From: Paraglaciecola sp.
Lineage (GTDB): Bacteria > Pseudomonadota > Gammaproteobacteria > Enterobacterales > Alteromonadaceae
Length of the DNA stretch: 33,515 nt
Reading direction: 5' to 3'
Assembly: GCF_030730205.1 (NCBI RefSeq)
Contig: NZ_JANQVQ010000273.1
Coordinates: forward strand, 1 to 33,515
Translations under genes and position numbers: made by a program
Notes under the pieces: generated by a model
Databases searched by the model: none
The model's input: only the letters and a program-made list of their open reading frames with translations
What the model was told of the DNA's origin: nothing
Part shown: positions 1-7,987 of the stretch, piece by piece
Position numbering within the stretch: the stretch's first letter is position 1
Layout of the letters: each line of letters starts with the position of its first letter

Positions 1-63
1 CTTATTTTGGCTATAAAAAATTCCAGAATTTATGGAAGAAAGCGAATTGAAACATGGTGCTAG

Positions 64-87
64 GTCTGAACACTATATTTTTCAGAC
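64..87. other. Hairpin between rpsO terminator and window edge
   Basis: A 7-bp inverted repeat (GTCTGAA at 64-70, TTCAGAC at 81-87) with a 10-nt loop lies just downstream of the rpsO terminator. In many gammaproteobacteria the next leftward gene would be pnp, whose leader folds into a hairpin cut by RNase III. This hairpin could be part of such a leader, but pnp itself lies outside the window, so the assignment is only positional. Confidence 0.3.
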
Positions 88-90
88 ATA

Positions 91-116
91 AAAAAAGACG
101 CCTAAGCGTCTTTTTT
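91..116 (-). terminator. rpsO intrinsic terminator
   Basis: Seen directly: a GACGC/GCGTC stem with a 4-nt loop, flanked by A and T runs so that the stem can extend with A-T pairs. It sits 15 bp past the rpsO stop and, read leftwards, ends in a run of at least six T. This is a standard Rho-independent terminator for rpsO. Confidence 0.88.
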
Positions 117-131
117 CATTTGAATCTTATC

Positions 132-401
132 TTAGCGACGAAGACCTAAACGTTCAATCAGAGTCTGATAACGCTCGGCATTCTTACTTTTCAAATAATC
201 AAGCAATTTACGACGTTGGCTTACCATGCGTAACAAACCACGACGTGAATGGTGATCTTTCTTATGCTTTGAAAAGTGGCCTTGTAATTTATTGATGTTG
301 TTAGTCAATAAAGCAACTTGTACTTCAGGTGAACCTGTATCACCTTCTTTAACACCAAAATCAGCTAAAATCTTTGCACTTTCTACGTTAGTTAGTGACA
401 T
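132..401 (-). CDS. rpsO: 30S ribosomal protein S15
   Basis: S15 binds 16S rRNA early in assembly of the 30S platform. The 89-residue product has the usual S15 length and begins [12 protein letters not shown], with the conserved GDTGSPEVQ segment, the [12 protein letters not shown] core and the C-terminal ERLGLRR. The ATG at 401 is chosen because GGAG lies 6 nt upstream; a TTG four codons further upstream would put that Shine-Dalgarno inside the gene. It has its own promoter and terminator and stands alone here, whereas in E. coli it follows truB and precedes pnp. Family identity is certain. Confidence 0.98.
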   Translation of the reverse strand: MSLTNVESAKILADFGVKEGDTGSPEVQVALLTNNINKLQGHFSKHKKDHHSRRGLLRMVSQRRKLLDYLKSKNAERYQTLIERLGLRR

Positions 402-487
402 ATTTTTCTCCAATGTATGACCGGCGCTAACCGGAATATTTAAACAAACCTGCCAATCACTAATTCAGCAAGTCAAAAAGAGCGCGT

Positions 488-515
488 ATTATAGCGATGA
501 AAACAAAGATAGCAA
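488..515 (-). promoter_or_regulatory. Putative rpsO sigma70 promoter
   Basis: Read leftwards: TTGCTA (510-515), a 16-bp spacer, and a perfect TATAAT (488-493), about 87 bp upstream of the rpsO start. The -35 hexamer matches the one proposed for the rimP operon. Transcription would start near 481. Called by eye. Confidence 0.65.
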
Positions 516-614
516 GGCCAACAAAGCAGTTTAAGCCATTACTTTAGGCGTTTTTAATTAATATTAACTAAAAGCCTGTAAGCATTAAAATTACAGTGTA
601 ATAAAGAGGTCTAT

Positions 615-645
615 TTGCAAAAAATTAGCAAACTTGTTGTATATT
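615..645 (+). promoter_or_regulatory. Possible promoter of the secreted-protein gene
   Basis: TTGCAA (615-620) and TATATT (640-645) lie 40-70 bp upstream of the gene starting at 685. The 19-bp spacer is longer than ideal, so this is only a candidate. Confidence 0.3.
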
Positions 646-684
646 CAGATATTCCATAGGGTTTCAGTTATTAAAGGTATTGTT

Positions 685-1353
685 ATGAAAAAAAGTGTTG
701 CCACGATATTGCTGTGTTTAGTGAATTTTTTCGCTTTTGCACAGGAAGAACCCACACCTCTTCCACCTGTGGATGAAAAATACATGGGCGTACACCCCAT
801 GGTTTTGGTCAGTAACGGCTCTCGTATTTACGCCTCTGTAATGCCTACTTATGAAGAACCTCGAAATGTGCAGCTTATTTATGACCTCGATAACACTAAT
901 CTACCTTTATTAAATTTAGTGCGTGACGCTGATTTAGTGACCATAGTACCAAGCGCTTTTAACCTTGAGCATCTTATACGCGGCGAAAGACTTACTATCA
1001 ATGCTGATGTTTATATGGGACATTTTCAACGAGGTGGAATGCTGACTTATAAAAATATCGAAATTCTATTAGATAGCCAACTGTATTTACGAAAACTTGA
1101 GGAACTAGAGCAATCACATATTAGGCAAAAATATGAAAGCGCTCTGTTGCCAAACAATCAACGTTTACTAGTGCATCAAATTCAAGCTGCACCTAGCTAT
1201 GATCAAATTATTTTATTATTCGACGATGTAACTTGTATCACGGAATTTGTGAGTAAATCGGCAGTACCAAGCGCAAATGAAACTTATCGAAAACTTGGCT
1301 TTTGCGGCTCAATGAAGCCACTTTACTATGAATATCAAGACTTTGAGAAATAA
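685..1353 (+). CDS. Secreted/periplasmic protein of unknown function
   Basis: No family is recognised. The 222-residue product starts MKKSVATILLCLVNFFAFA, a classical Sec signal peptide with probable cleavage after AFA near residue 19. The mature part of about 200 residues begins with an acidic, Pro-rich stretch and has no further membrane segment. It contains exactly two cysteines (about residues 184 and 207), which could form a disulfide in the periplasm. The ATG at 685 is preferred over an upstream in-frame start at 634 because AAAGG lies 7 nt before it and the signal peptide then begins at residue 1. Neighbours are unrelated (rpsO divergent, hpf about 200 bp downstream) and give no hint of function. 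Confidence 0.8.
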   Translation: MKKSVATILLCLVNFFAFAQEEPTPLPPVDEKYMGVHPMVLVSNGSRIYASVMPTYEEPRNVQLIYDLDNTNLPLLNLVRDADLVTIVPSAFNLEHLIRGERLTINADVYMGHFQRGGMLTYKNIEILLDSQLYLRKLEELEQSHIRQKYESALLPNNQRLLVHQIQAAPSYDQIILLFDDVTCITEFVSKSAVPSANETYRKLGFCGSMKPLYYEYQDFEK

Positions 1354-1559
1354 CGCTATACTCGTTGCGATTTCAAGATGATTAAATTTCGTGCAAACAG
1401 TTATTTGTTCAGACTATTACGTGAACTAAACGAAATTGCCCTACTCTATTAATATGACAAACTTGTGACAAAATGCGCTTGCTTTTCTGTCACTTTGCCC
1501 CAAGCTTGTAATTGAGTCACCAAAGAAAATTGTATTCATTTAAAGCAAAAGGAAAACCT

Positions 1560-1916
1560 ATGAAAATAAAGCTTTCTGGTCACCATGTTGATATTACCGA
1601 TGCCGTCAAACAATACGTTGACGAAAAGTTTTCCAAAATCGAAAGTCATTTTCCCACTCTTATTTCTCTAGACATTATCGTAGCAAAAGAGCATGGCGAG
1701 TATGAGGTTGAAATTCGCACTAATTATGAAGGCAGCAAAATATCTGCCTCTGGTAGTGACGCAATAATGTATCCCGCATTAGCAAAAGCAGCGAAAAAAC
1801 TCGATGCAGCACTTAGTCACCGCAAAGGACACTTAAAAGGTAAGCTTCATCAAAAGCCTACTTGCACCACGCCTGAAATTGCTCACGAAATAATCCAAGG
1901 GATGGATCTGAGCTAA
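1560..1916 (+). CDS. hpf: Ribosome hibernation-promoting factor, short form
   Basis: A member of the HPF/RaiA family, which binds the 30S decoding region in stationary phase and promotes ribosome dimerisation or inactivation. The 118-residue length fits the short form; the long-form C-terminal dimerisation domain is absent. Family hallmarks are the start MKIKLSGHHVDITDAVKQYVDEK, the central strand region (SLDIIVAKEHGEYEVEIR), and the basic helix ending KLDAALSHRKGHLKGK. The ATG at 1560 has AAAAGG 7 nt upstream; an in-frame start at 1512 would add a non-homologous leader. In E. coli hpf lies near rpoN; here it is a single gene between unrelated neighbours, facing the LysR gene tail to tail. 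The choice between HPF and its paralogue RaiA (YfiA) is less certain than the family. Confidence 0.9.
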   Translation: MKIKLSGHHVDITDAVKQYVDEKFSKIESHFPTLISLDIIVAKEHGEYEVEIRTNYEGSKISASGSDAIMYPALAKAAKKLDAALSHRKGHLKGKLHQKPTCTTPEIAHEIIQGMDLS

Positions 1917-1932
1917 TCATCTGCTGATCATT

Positions 1933-1970
1933 GGGTTAAGTAATTGCGTTGTTAGTAATTTACTTAGCCC
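1933..1970. terminator. Hairpin between convergent hpf and LysR genes
   Basis: An 11-bp stem (1933-1943 with 1960-1970, one G-T pair) and a 16-nt loop fill the 84-bp gap between the two convergent stop codons. Neither side has a clear T-run, so it may be a weak bidirectional terminator or an RNA 3'-end stabiliser. Confidence 0.4.
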
Positions 1971-2000
1971 CCTGTATCCTTAACCTGAGTGACAATCAAA

Positions 2001-2897
2001 CTACCCTGCAGTACTCAGTTTGGCTAAGGTCTTCCATAGATCTAAGCCTGTCACTCCCAAGTTATGGTTCGCAAGTTTTACGATGCGACTTTCTCCCTTA
2101 GCATCAAAATTAATATCTTCTAAATTAAGTTGAATCAACTCGCCTGTTGCTAACTCGTTTTCCACGAGATGCTTAGGGATATAGCCCCAGCCACTGGCAC
2201 TAAGTAACATTGATTTTTGTGCCCACAAATCGTTTGTGCGAACCTGTGATGGGGCCACATAGCCAAACAAGCCATCAAGGTCGAGATCAAACAACACGGT
2301 TTGGGGTTTTAATAGAGGCAAATGGTCGATTTCGCTAACAAAACGAGGCACCTGTTCCTTAAGTGGTAGTGCATTTTTATGAATAACCGTAATGATCTCA
2401 AATCGACTAAAAGGTAAGGTATCAAAATCAGCAAGTTCATAAAAACGGTCAATCCAAGGAGAGATAGCAATATCGCCCTTCCCCTCAATTAACCGCTTAA
2501 TGGCACCTAAGTTACTTTCTGAACTTAGGTAAAATTCTGTTAAGGGAAAACGTTGCTGCACCTCACTGACCGCATTAAAAATAGGCAAGCTGTGACTAAT
2601 AGTTTCGTACACTAGCTCAACTTTTCTCTCTAAGCCACTGGCTAAATGCACCGCGATAGCATCAATATGTACTTGTTGTTTAAGTAAAAATTCAAAATGT
2701 CGTAGTAACTTTTGACCTGCATCTGTCAAAGACAATCTATACTGTTCTCTATGCAATAGTTCCAGTTTTAATTCGTCTTGTAATCGTTTAAGTGCAATGG
2801 ATATTGCGGGTTGTGTTTTGTGTAATACTTTAGCCGCAGCCGAAATGCTGCCTAGCTGCGCCACAGTGACAAACATCTTAATTTGCTCAAGTGTCAT
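2001..2897 (-). CDS. LysR-family transcriptional regulator
   Basis: The 298-residue length is typical of LysR-type regulators. Residues 1-60 form the N-terminal winged helix-turn-helix (MTLEQIKMFVTVAQLGSISAAA, then TQPAISIALKRLQDELKLELL), and the rest matches the periplasmic-binding-like effector domain. It is transcribed divergently from the RND adaptor-permease operon starting 95 bp away, an arrangement in which the regulator usually controls the neighbouring operon and itself. The effector cannot be read from the sequence. No Shine-Dalgarno is visible before the ATG at 2897, which is nonetheless the family-consistent start. Confidence 0.93.
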   Translation of the reverse strand: MTLEQIKMFVTVAQLGSISAAAKVLHKTQPAISIALKRLQDELKLELLHREQYRLSLTDAGQKLLRHFEFLLKQQVHIDAIAVHLASGLERKVELVYETISHSLPIFNAVSEVQQRFPLTEFYLSSESNLGAIKRLIEGKGDIAISPWIDRFYELADFDTLPFSRFEIITVIHKNALPLKEQVPRFVSEIDHLPLLKPQTVLFDLDLDGLFGYVAPSQVRTNDLWAQKSMLLSASGWGYIPKHLVENELATGELIQLNLEDINFDAKGESRIVKLANHNLGVTGLDLWKTLAKLSTAG

Positions 2898-2992
2898 ATA
2901 AATTTAATTTAAGTAATTGGTAAATCTAATTAAATATAATATAAATTCATATTACTTTATAGTAGGAATACTTATTTAAAGGAGTGGTGCCA
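2898..2992. promoter_or_regulatory. Divergent control region, LysR / RND operon
   Basis: A very A+T-rich 95-bp spacer separates the two divergent genes and must hold both promoters and probably the LysR site. Several T/A-rich near-palindromic stretches (for example around 2899-2945) could serve, but none can be singled out. The AAAGGAG Shine-Dalgarno of the adaptor gene is at 2978-2984. Confidence 0.5.
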
Positions 2993-4072
2993 GTGCGTCT
3001 TAACTTAGTTATTTTATCGATGATCTTTTCTACGGTTTTAATCAGTAGTTGTCAGGAGCAACCGAAAGAGGCGGCAGCACCGCAAGCCAAACTCGTCAAG
3101 GTTATTACATTGGTTGATGAAGGCTATGGTCAGTACCGTGATTTTCCAGCTATAGTGGAAGCCAGTGAGGACGCAATCTTAGCGTTTAGAGTAGCAGGGC
3201 AACTCAATAAACTGTTGGTCCTGCCTGGAGCGGAAGTCAAAGAAGGAGATGTTCTTGCCTCTCTTGACCCTACCGACTATCAGTTAGCCCTAGACAGTGC
3301 TCAAGCCAATTTTGATTTAGCATCGTCACAGTTTAAACGTTCAGAACAACTGCTGTCTCAACAACTTGTCTCTCGTGCAGGGTTTGATGAAGTGAAATCA
3401 CAGCTTCAACTGACGCAGGCAGCGCTAAAGGTAGCGCAACAAAACTTAGCTTACACCAAGCTTATCGCCCCTTTTGATGGCCAAGTGGCCCAGCGCTTTG
3501 TGCAAAATTTCGAAAACATTACTGCTCAGCAGCCCATCGTGACCCTGCAAAAGATGCAGACGCTAGATATCGCTATTCAACTGCCAGAAGACTTTTTGTC
3601 GCATATTGATAAATCCACAAGATATCAACCCGAAGTGCATTTTGAAGCCAATAAAAGCGCCATCTTTCGCGCTAAATTAAAAGAATATGATACTGAAGCA
3701 AATGCAGCGACCAAAAGCTTTAAGGTGGTTTTTTCCATGCCAAGGCCAGAGGAGTTTAATGTGTTGCCCGGTATGTCGGCTACGGTCAAAGTTGAGCTTG
3801 ATAAGGTCATGAAATCAAAAATAGACGGTTGGAAAATTCCAGCGTCTGCTTTTTTTGGGCAGAACCAAGACAAGCAAGAACTGAGCTATGTTTGGCGGGT
3901 CAATGAGCAAGACAAATTAGAAAAAGTGCAAGTCACGGTAAGCGGAATCACTGAGAGCGGCTTTACCGTGACATCTGGTTTACGTTTTGGTGATCGCATT
4001 GTCGCTGCAGGTGTGCAAATGCTTAACGAAGGTGACACCGTAAGAGTGTGGCAAAAAGAGCGAGGCTTGTAA
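2993..4072 (+). CDS. RND efflux periplasmic adaptor lipoprotein
   Basis: A membrane-fusion (HlyD/AcrA-like) subunit that links an inner-membrane RND pump to an outer-membrane channel. The protein starts with a basic residue and a hydrophobic segment ending LISSC, a lipobox giving a lipid-anchored Cys near residue 20. Then come the split lipoyl/barrel-sandwich halves (RVAGQLNKLLVLPGAEVKEGDVLASLDPTDY, and NLAYTKLIAPFDGQVAQRFV) around a helical hairpin, and a C-terminal beta-barrel. A GTG start at 2993 is proposed because AAAGGAG lies 8 nt upstream; GTG at 2984 would overlap that Shine-Dalgarno. The permease gene starts one base after the stop, so they are co-translated. No outer-membrane factor gene is nearby. 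Substrate unknown. Confidence 0.9.
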   Translation: MRLNLVILSMIFSTVLISSCQEQPKEAAAPQAKLVKVITLVDEGYGQYRDFPAIVEASEDAILAFRVAGQLNKLLVLPGAEVKEGDVLASLDPTDYQLALDSAQANFDLASSQFKRSEQLLSQQLVSRAGFDEVKSQLQLTQAALKVAQQNLAYTKLIAPFDGQVAQRFVQNFENITAQQPIVTLQKMQTLDIAIQLPEDFLSHIDKSTRYQPEVHFEANKSAIFRAKLKEYDTEANAATKSFKVVFSMPRPEEFNVLPGMSATVKVELDKVMKSKIDGWKIPASAFFGQNQDKQELSYVWRVNEQDKLEKVQVTVSGITESGFTVTSGLRFGDRIVAAGVQMLNEGDTVRVWQKERGL

Positions 4073-4073
4073 C

Positions 4074-7000
4074 ATGGATTTCGCTCGCTATTTTATTAAA
4101 AATCGCACCACCAGTTGGATGGTGACATTGATACTGCTCATTGGTGGTATTATGGCTTTTTTGGAGATCGGCCGTTTAGAAGATCCTCAATTTACGATCA
4201 AACAAGCCATGATCATCACGTCTTATCCGGGCGCCTCTCCTACCCAAGTTGAAGAAGAGGTCACTTATCCCCTTGAGAATGCCATTCAAGAGTTACCCTA
4301 CGTAAAAAATATCCGTTCATTTTCTAGTGCTGGACTGTCTCAAATATTAGTTGAGATGAAAAGCACTTATCGCAAGGATGACTTGAGAAAAATCTGGACA
4401 GAGCTGAGGCAAAAAATCAGTGATAAACGTTCGAGCATCGCACAAGGGGCCTATGAACCTATTGTGAAAGACGATTTTGCCGACGTGTATGGCATGATGT
4501 TGGCCATCTCAGGTAAAGGCTACCAGTACGATGACGTTCGCGACTACGTCAACTATCTGAAACGCGATCTAGTATTAGTGGATGGCGTGGGTAAAGTTAT
4601 GTTGCAAGGTGAGCAAAAGGAACAAGTTGTAGTAGAAATCTCGCGTACAAAAATCGCTAACCTAGGGATTAGCCCTGACCATCTCAGCGCCTTATTATCG
4701 ACTCAAAACCAAGTATCAAATGCAGGTAAAGTCAAAATAGGGAGTGAATATATTCGGTTTAATCCCACGGGCGAGTTTCAATCAGTAGATGAACTTAAAG
4801 ATTTGATTATCAGCAGTACCGGTTCTAGCAAACTTATTCATTTAGGTGATGTAGCGACCATCTATCGCGATTATGCAGAGATTCCAACCAATCTTATTCG
4901 CTTTAATGGTCAAGAAGCCATGCTTTTAGGCATTTCATTTGCGGATGGGGTCAATGTGGTTGAGGTGGGGCACCGTATAGAAGCGCGTATTCAAGAACTT
5001 GATTACATGCGCCCAGTGGGTATGGAAACCAATTTTGTTTATAACCAACCGCAAGAAGTCGATAAATCTGTTCAAAGCTTTTTACTTAATTTAGTTGAAG
5101 CCATCGTCATCGTTGTTATCGTATTGCTGCTCTTTATGGGTTTACGTTCAGGTCTGCTAATTGGTCTTATATTGATGATAACGGTGCTCGGCACTTTTAT
5201 TTTCATGCAGCAAATGGATATTACCCTCCAGCGCATATCACTTGGGGCGCTGATTATTGCACTGGGTATGTTAGTTGATAACGCTATCGTGGTAACCGAA
5301 GGCATACTCATTGGTTTACAACGTAAATTAACCGTAGCCCAGGGTGCCTCTGCTATTGTTAAGCAAAACAAATGGCCTCTTTTAGGTGCCACTGTGATTG
5401 CCATTATTGCCTTTGCCCCAATTGGTCTTTCAAGCGATGCAACAGGTGAATTTGCCGGTAGCTTGTTTTGGGTATTGCTGATTAGCTTATTACTGAGTTG
5501 GGTAACCGCTATTACTCTCACTCCCTTTTTCGCATCCCTTATGTTTACTGAAAAAGGCGAAGATGAGGAAGAAGAAGAGCTGTATCAAAGTATTATTTTT
5601 AAAGCGTTTGGTCGTTTATTAACTTTAGCCCTTGCTTGGCGTAAAACCACTGTCGTCGCTTTAGTCGCTTTATTTATCGGCTCTATCGTGAGTTTTGGAC
5701 AGGTCAAACAATCATTTTTCCCCCCTTCAACAACCCCCATGTTTTTTGTTGATGTGTGGCACAAATCGGGTACTGACATTCGAGAAAATGCAAAGGTTAT
5801 GGAAGAAATCGAGGCGCATTTGCTTAAAGAGCCCGGTGTAGAAGAAATAACCACAACGGTCGGCCAAGGCTTATTGCGCTTTTTACTAACCTATCAAACA
5901 GAAAAGCAATACAGCACCTATGCGCAAATGGCCATCAGAATGACTGATTTAGAAGCCTTGCAAGCAGGCTTACCTAAATTGCGAGACTATATGCAATCTG
6001 AGCACGGTGATGTGTTTTTTAAGATCAAGTTGATGGAAATTGGCCCCTCTACCGATGCTAAAATTGAAGCTCGCTTTTCAGGCCCCGACCCCGTCATATT
6101 GCGAGAGTTGTCAGAGCAAAGTAAAGCAATACTAAGAGCGGATAAAGGCGCACTTAATATTCGCGATGATTGGCGTCAAAAAACCTCTGTCATACGACCT
6201 CAATTTAATGAAGCCAGCGCACGTCGAGTTGGGGTCAGTAAAGCCGACTTAGACGATTTATTGTTAACTAGCTTTAGTGGTAAAACCATTGGGGTATATC
6301 GAGACGGTGTTAATTTGTTACCCATCGTTACTCGTCCACCTGCGACAGAACATTTAAGCGTAGAAAACTTGCAGAGCTTACAAATTTATAGCTCAGTCGC
6401 GGGTCAGTTTATTCCTGTCACTCAAGTAGTAAGCGGCTTTGATGTGGAATGGGAAGATCCCATCGTCGCCAGACGTGACCGCAAGCGCACCATCACTGTG
6501 ATGGCCGATCATGATATTTTAGGTAGTGAAACCGCGGCAAATTTATTTGCGCGGATCCAAGCCCCCATCGAAGCAATCCCGTTACCTAAGGGTTATTCGT
6601 TAGAATGGGGGGGGGAACATGAGTCATCGACTGATGCCCAAAAAGCCTTATTTGGCTCTTTACCACTGGGCTATTTGATTATGTTTATCATTACCGTACT
6701 ACTCTTTAACTCAGCCCGCATTGCAGGTGTTATCTGGGCTTGCGTGCCTTTAGCGTTGATTGGCGTGAGTTACGGATTACTCTTTAGCGGCTATGCATTT
6801 AGTTTCATGGCTTTGCTTGGTATGTTGAGCCTGTCTGGCATGATCATCAAAAATGGTATCGTTTTGGTAGAGCAAATCAAGTTTGAACTTGAGCAAGGTA
6901 AAGACGCCTACAACGCGTTATTTTTAGCCACCTTAAGCCGTGTAAGGCCGGTATGTATGGCAGCTATCACCACAATACTAGGTATGATCCCCCTGCTATT

Positions 7001-7127
7001 CGACGACTTTTTCGGTAGCATGGCTGTGGCAATCATGTGTGGACTGGGTTTTTCTACCTTCATTACCCTCGTATTTGTGCCAGTGCTGTATAGTTTGGTA
7101 TTTAAAATTACTCCAGCAAAATCGTAA
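4074..7127 (+). CDS. RND efflux permease (AcrB/HAE1-like)
   Basis: An inner-membrane proton-driven RND pump of 1017 residues, the usual length, with two repeats each carrying a large periplasmic loop and six membrane segments. The first transmembrane helix is at about 13-31, the TM2-TM6 block at about 335-490, and the second block runs to the C-terminus. The TM4 motif reads LGMLVDNAIVV (D402-N403), where AcrB has two Asp; the TM10 Lys is present in GMIIKNGIVLVE (about K926). It shares an operon with the upstream adaptor and is probably controlled by the divergent LysR protein. A strong hairpin follows the stop. The protein resembles the multidrug (HAE1) group more than the metal (CusA/CzcA) group, but substrates are not inferable. 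Confidence 0.93.
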   Translation: MDFARYFIKNRTTSWMVTLILLIGGIMAFLEIGRLEDPQFTIKQAMIITSYPGASPTQVEEEVTYPLENAIQELPYVKNIRSFSSAGLSQILVEMKSTYRKDDLRKIWTELRQKISDKRSSIAQGAYEPIVKDDFADVYGMMLAISGKGYQYDDVRDYVNYLKRDLVLVDGVGKVMLQGEQKEQVVVEISRTKIANLGISPDHLSALLSTQNQVSNAGKVKIGSEYIRFNPTGEFQSVDELKDLIISSTGSSKLIHLGDVATIYRDYAEIPTNLIRFNGQEAMLLGISFADGVNVVEVGHRIEARIQELDYMRPVGMETNFVYNQPQEVDKSVQSFLLNLVEAIVIVVIVLLLFMGLRSGLLIGLILMITVLGTFIFMQQMDITLQRISLGALIIALGMLVDNAIVVTEGILIGLQRKLTVAQGASAIVKQNKWPLLGATVIAIIAFAPIGLSSDATGEFAGSLFWVLLISLLLSWVTAITLTPFFASLMFTEKGEDEEEEELYQSIIFKAFGRLLTLALAWRKTTVVALVALFIGSIVSFGQVKQSFFPPSTTPMFFVDVWHKSGTDIRENAKVMEEIEAHLLKEPGVEEITTTVGQGLLRFLLTYQTEKQYSTYAQMAIRMTDLEALQAGLPKLRDYMQSEHGDVFFKIKLMEIGPSTDAKIEARFSGPDPVILRELSEQSKAILRADKGALNIRDDWRQKTSVIRPQFNEASARRVGVSKADLDDLLLTSFSGKTIGVYRDGVNLLPIVTRPPATEHLSVENLQSLQIYSSVAGQFIPVTQVVSGFDVEWEDPIVARRDRKRTITVMADHDILGSETAANLFARIQAPIEAIPLPKGYSLEWGGEHESSTDAQKALFGSLPLGYLIMFIITVLLFNSARIAGVIWACVPLALIGVSYGLLFSGYAFSFMALLGMLSLSGMIIKNGIVLVEQIKFELEQGKDAYNALFLATLSRVRPVCMAAITTILGMIPLLFDDFFGSMAVAIMCGLGFSTFITLVFVPVLYSLVFKITPAKS

Positions 7128-7134
7128 AGAAACG

Positions 7135-7166
7135 TTTTAGCCTAGCCCTTGGAGGCTGGGCTAAAA
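7135..7166. terminator. Bidirectional terminator between RND permease and eutC
   Basis: A 13-bp stem (7135-7147 with 7154-7166, one G-T pair) and a 6-nt loop sit in the 44-bp gap between convergent genes. The stem has TTTT/AAAA ends, so either strand gives a GC-rich hairpin followed by U residues. Confidence 0.85.
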
Positions 7167-7171
7167 CAGTT

Positions 7172-7984
7172 TTATTCAAGTAAAAAATTCCCCTGTTTTT
7201 CTAGCAAATCATTTTCAATATTCGTTCTGTCTTTTAGACGTACACCAGAATAATCTAAACGTTCAGACTCTTTAATTAACCACATCAAACGGCTTACCGC
7301 TGCTTGAATTTGTAGACCTTGAGGTCGAATGTTAGAGATACAGTTACGAGAAGCATCCGTTAAGCCAACTTTGGGCTTATAGGTGTAGTAGATGCCTAAA
7401 CTGTCTGGAGAGCTCAAGCCTGGTCGCTCACCAATTAACAAGATAAGGAGTCGACTCCCTACTATTTCAGCTATTTCATCACCAACAGCTACTCTGGCTT
7501 GTTGAGCTAAACACACTGGGCTGTAACTCAAACCGGATTGTGTAAGGTGCTCAACTATAAGAGCCGTCACCTCAGCACTATGCTGCTGCACGGCTGTGGA
7601 AGACAGACCGTCAGCTACGACTATGGTGGCATCGTATACCAAGCCAGTCTGAATTTGTTTTTTTAGCATTGCTTGCGAAGCAAGGTTTAATTGTCGGCCT
7701 AAGTCAGGGCGTTGCAGGTAAACCTGCCGATCCGTTGCTTTACTGTGTAGGGTAATAGAGGGTAAGGCTGCTTCTGACAACTGTTGTTGGATATTTTCAA
7801 AATCGATTGGGATATTTACTGCGTCACGAGCTTGAGCATGGGCTAGCTGAAATGCCAATTGCGCTTGAGTCGTTTGACTAATACCTGTGCGGCCCAGGCC
7901 TATTCTTGCATCAGTATAGCGGCGCAAGCTGCCCCATGGATTATCAATCGCTATTGTTTGTTTGTCTGCATGATGGTTTTTCAT
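7172..7984 (-). CDS. eutC: Ethanolamine ammonia-lyase small subunit
   Basis: EutC pairs with EutB to form the adenosylcobalamin-dependent enzyme that converts ethanolamine to acetaldehyde and ammonia. The 270-residue length fits. Family segments include the N-terminal TDARIGLGRTGISQTT, DGLSSTAVQQHSAEV, and GDEIAEIVGSRLLILLIGERPGLSSPDSLGIYYTYKP. The start at 7984 lies 3 nt after the eutB stop, indicating translational coupling. No reactivase (eutA), microcompartment shell or aldehyde dehydrogenase gene is in the window. Identity is firm. Confidence 0.96.
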   Translation of the reverse strand: MKNHHADKQTIAIDNPWGSLRRYTDARIGLGRTGISQTTQAQLAFQLAHAQARDAVNIPIDFENIQQQLSEAALPSITLHSKATDRQVYLQRPDLGRQLNLASQAMLKKQIQTGLVYDATIVVADGLSSTAVQQHSAEVTALIVEHLTQSGLSYSPVCLAQQARVAVGDEIAEIVGSRLLILLIGERPGLSSPDSLGIYYTYKPKVGLTDASRNCISNIRPQGLQIQAAVSRLMWLIKESERLDYSGVRLKDRTNIENDLLEKQGNFLLE

Positions 7985-7987
7985 GGC

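Noticed and set aside
1468-1486. Sigma54-like sequence upstream of hpf
   Set aside because: The TGAC and TTGCT elements are 2 bp too far apart and the GG of the -24 element is missing.
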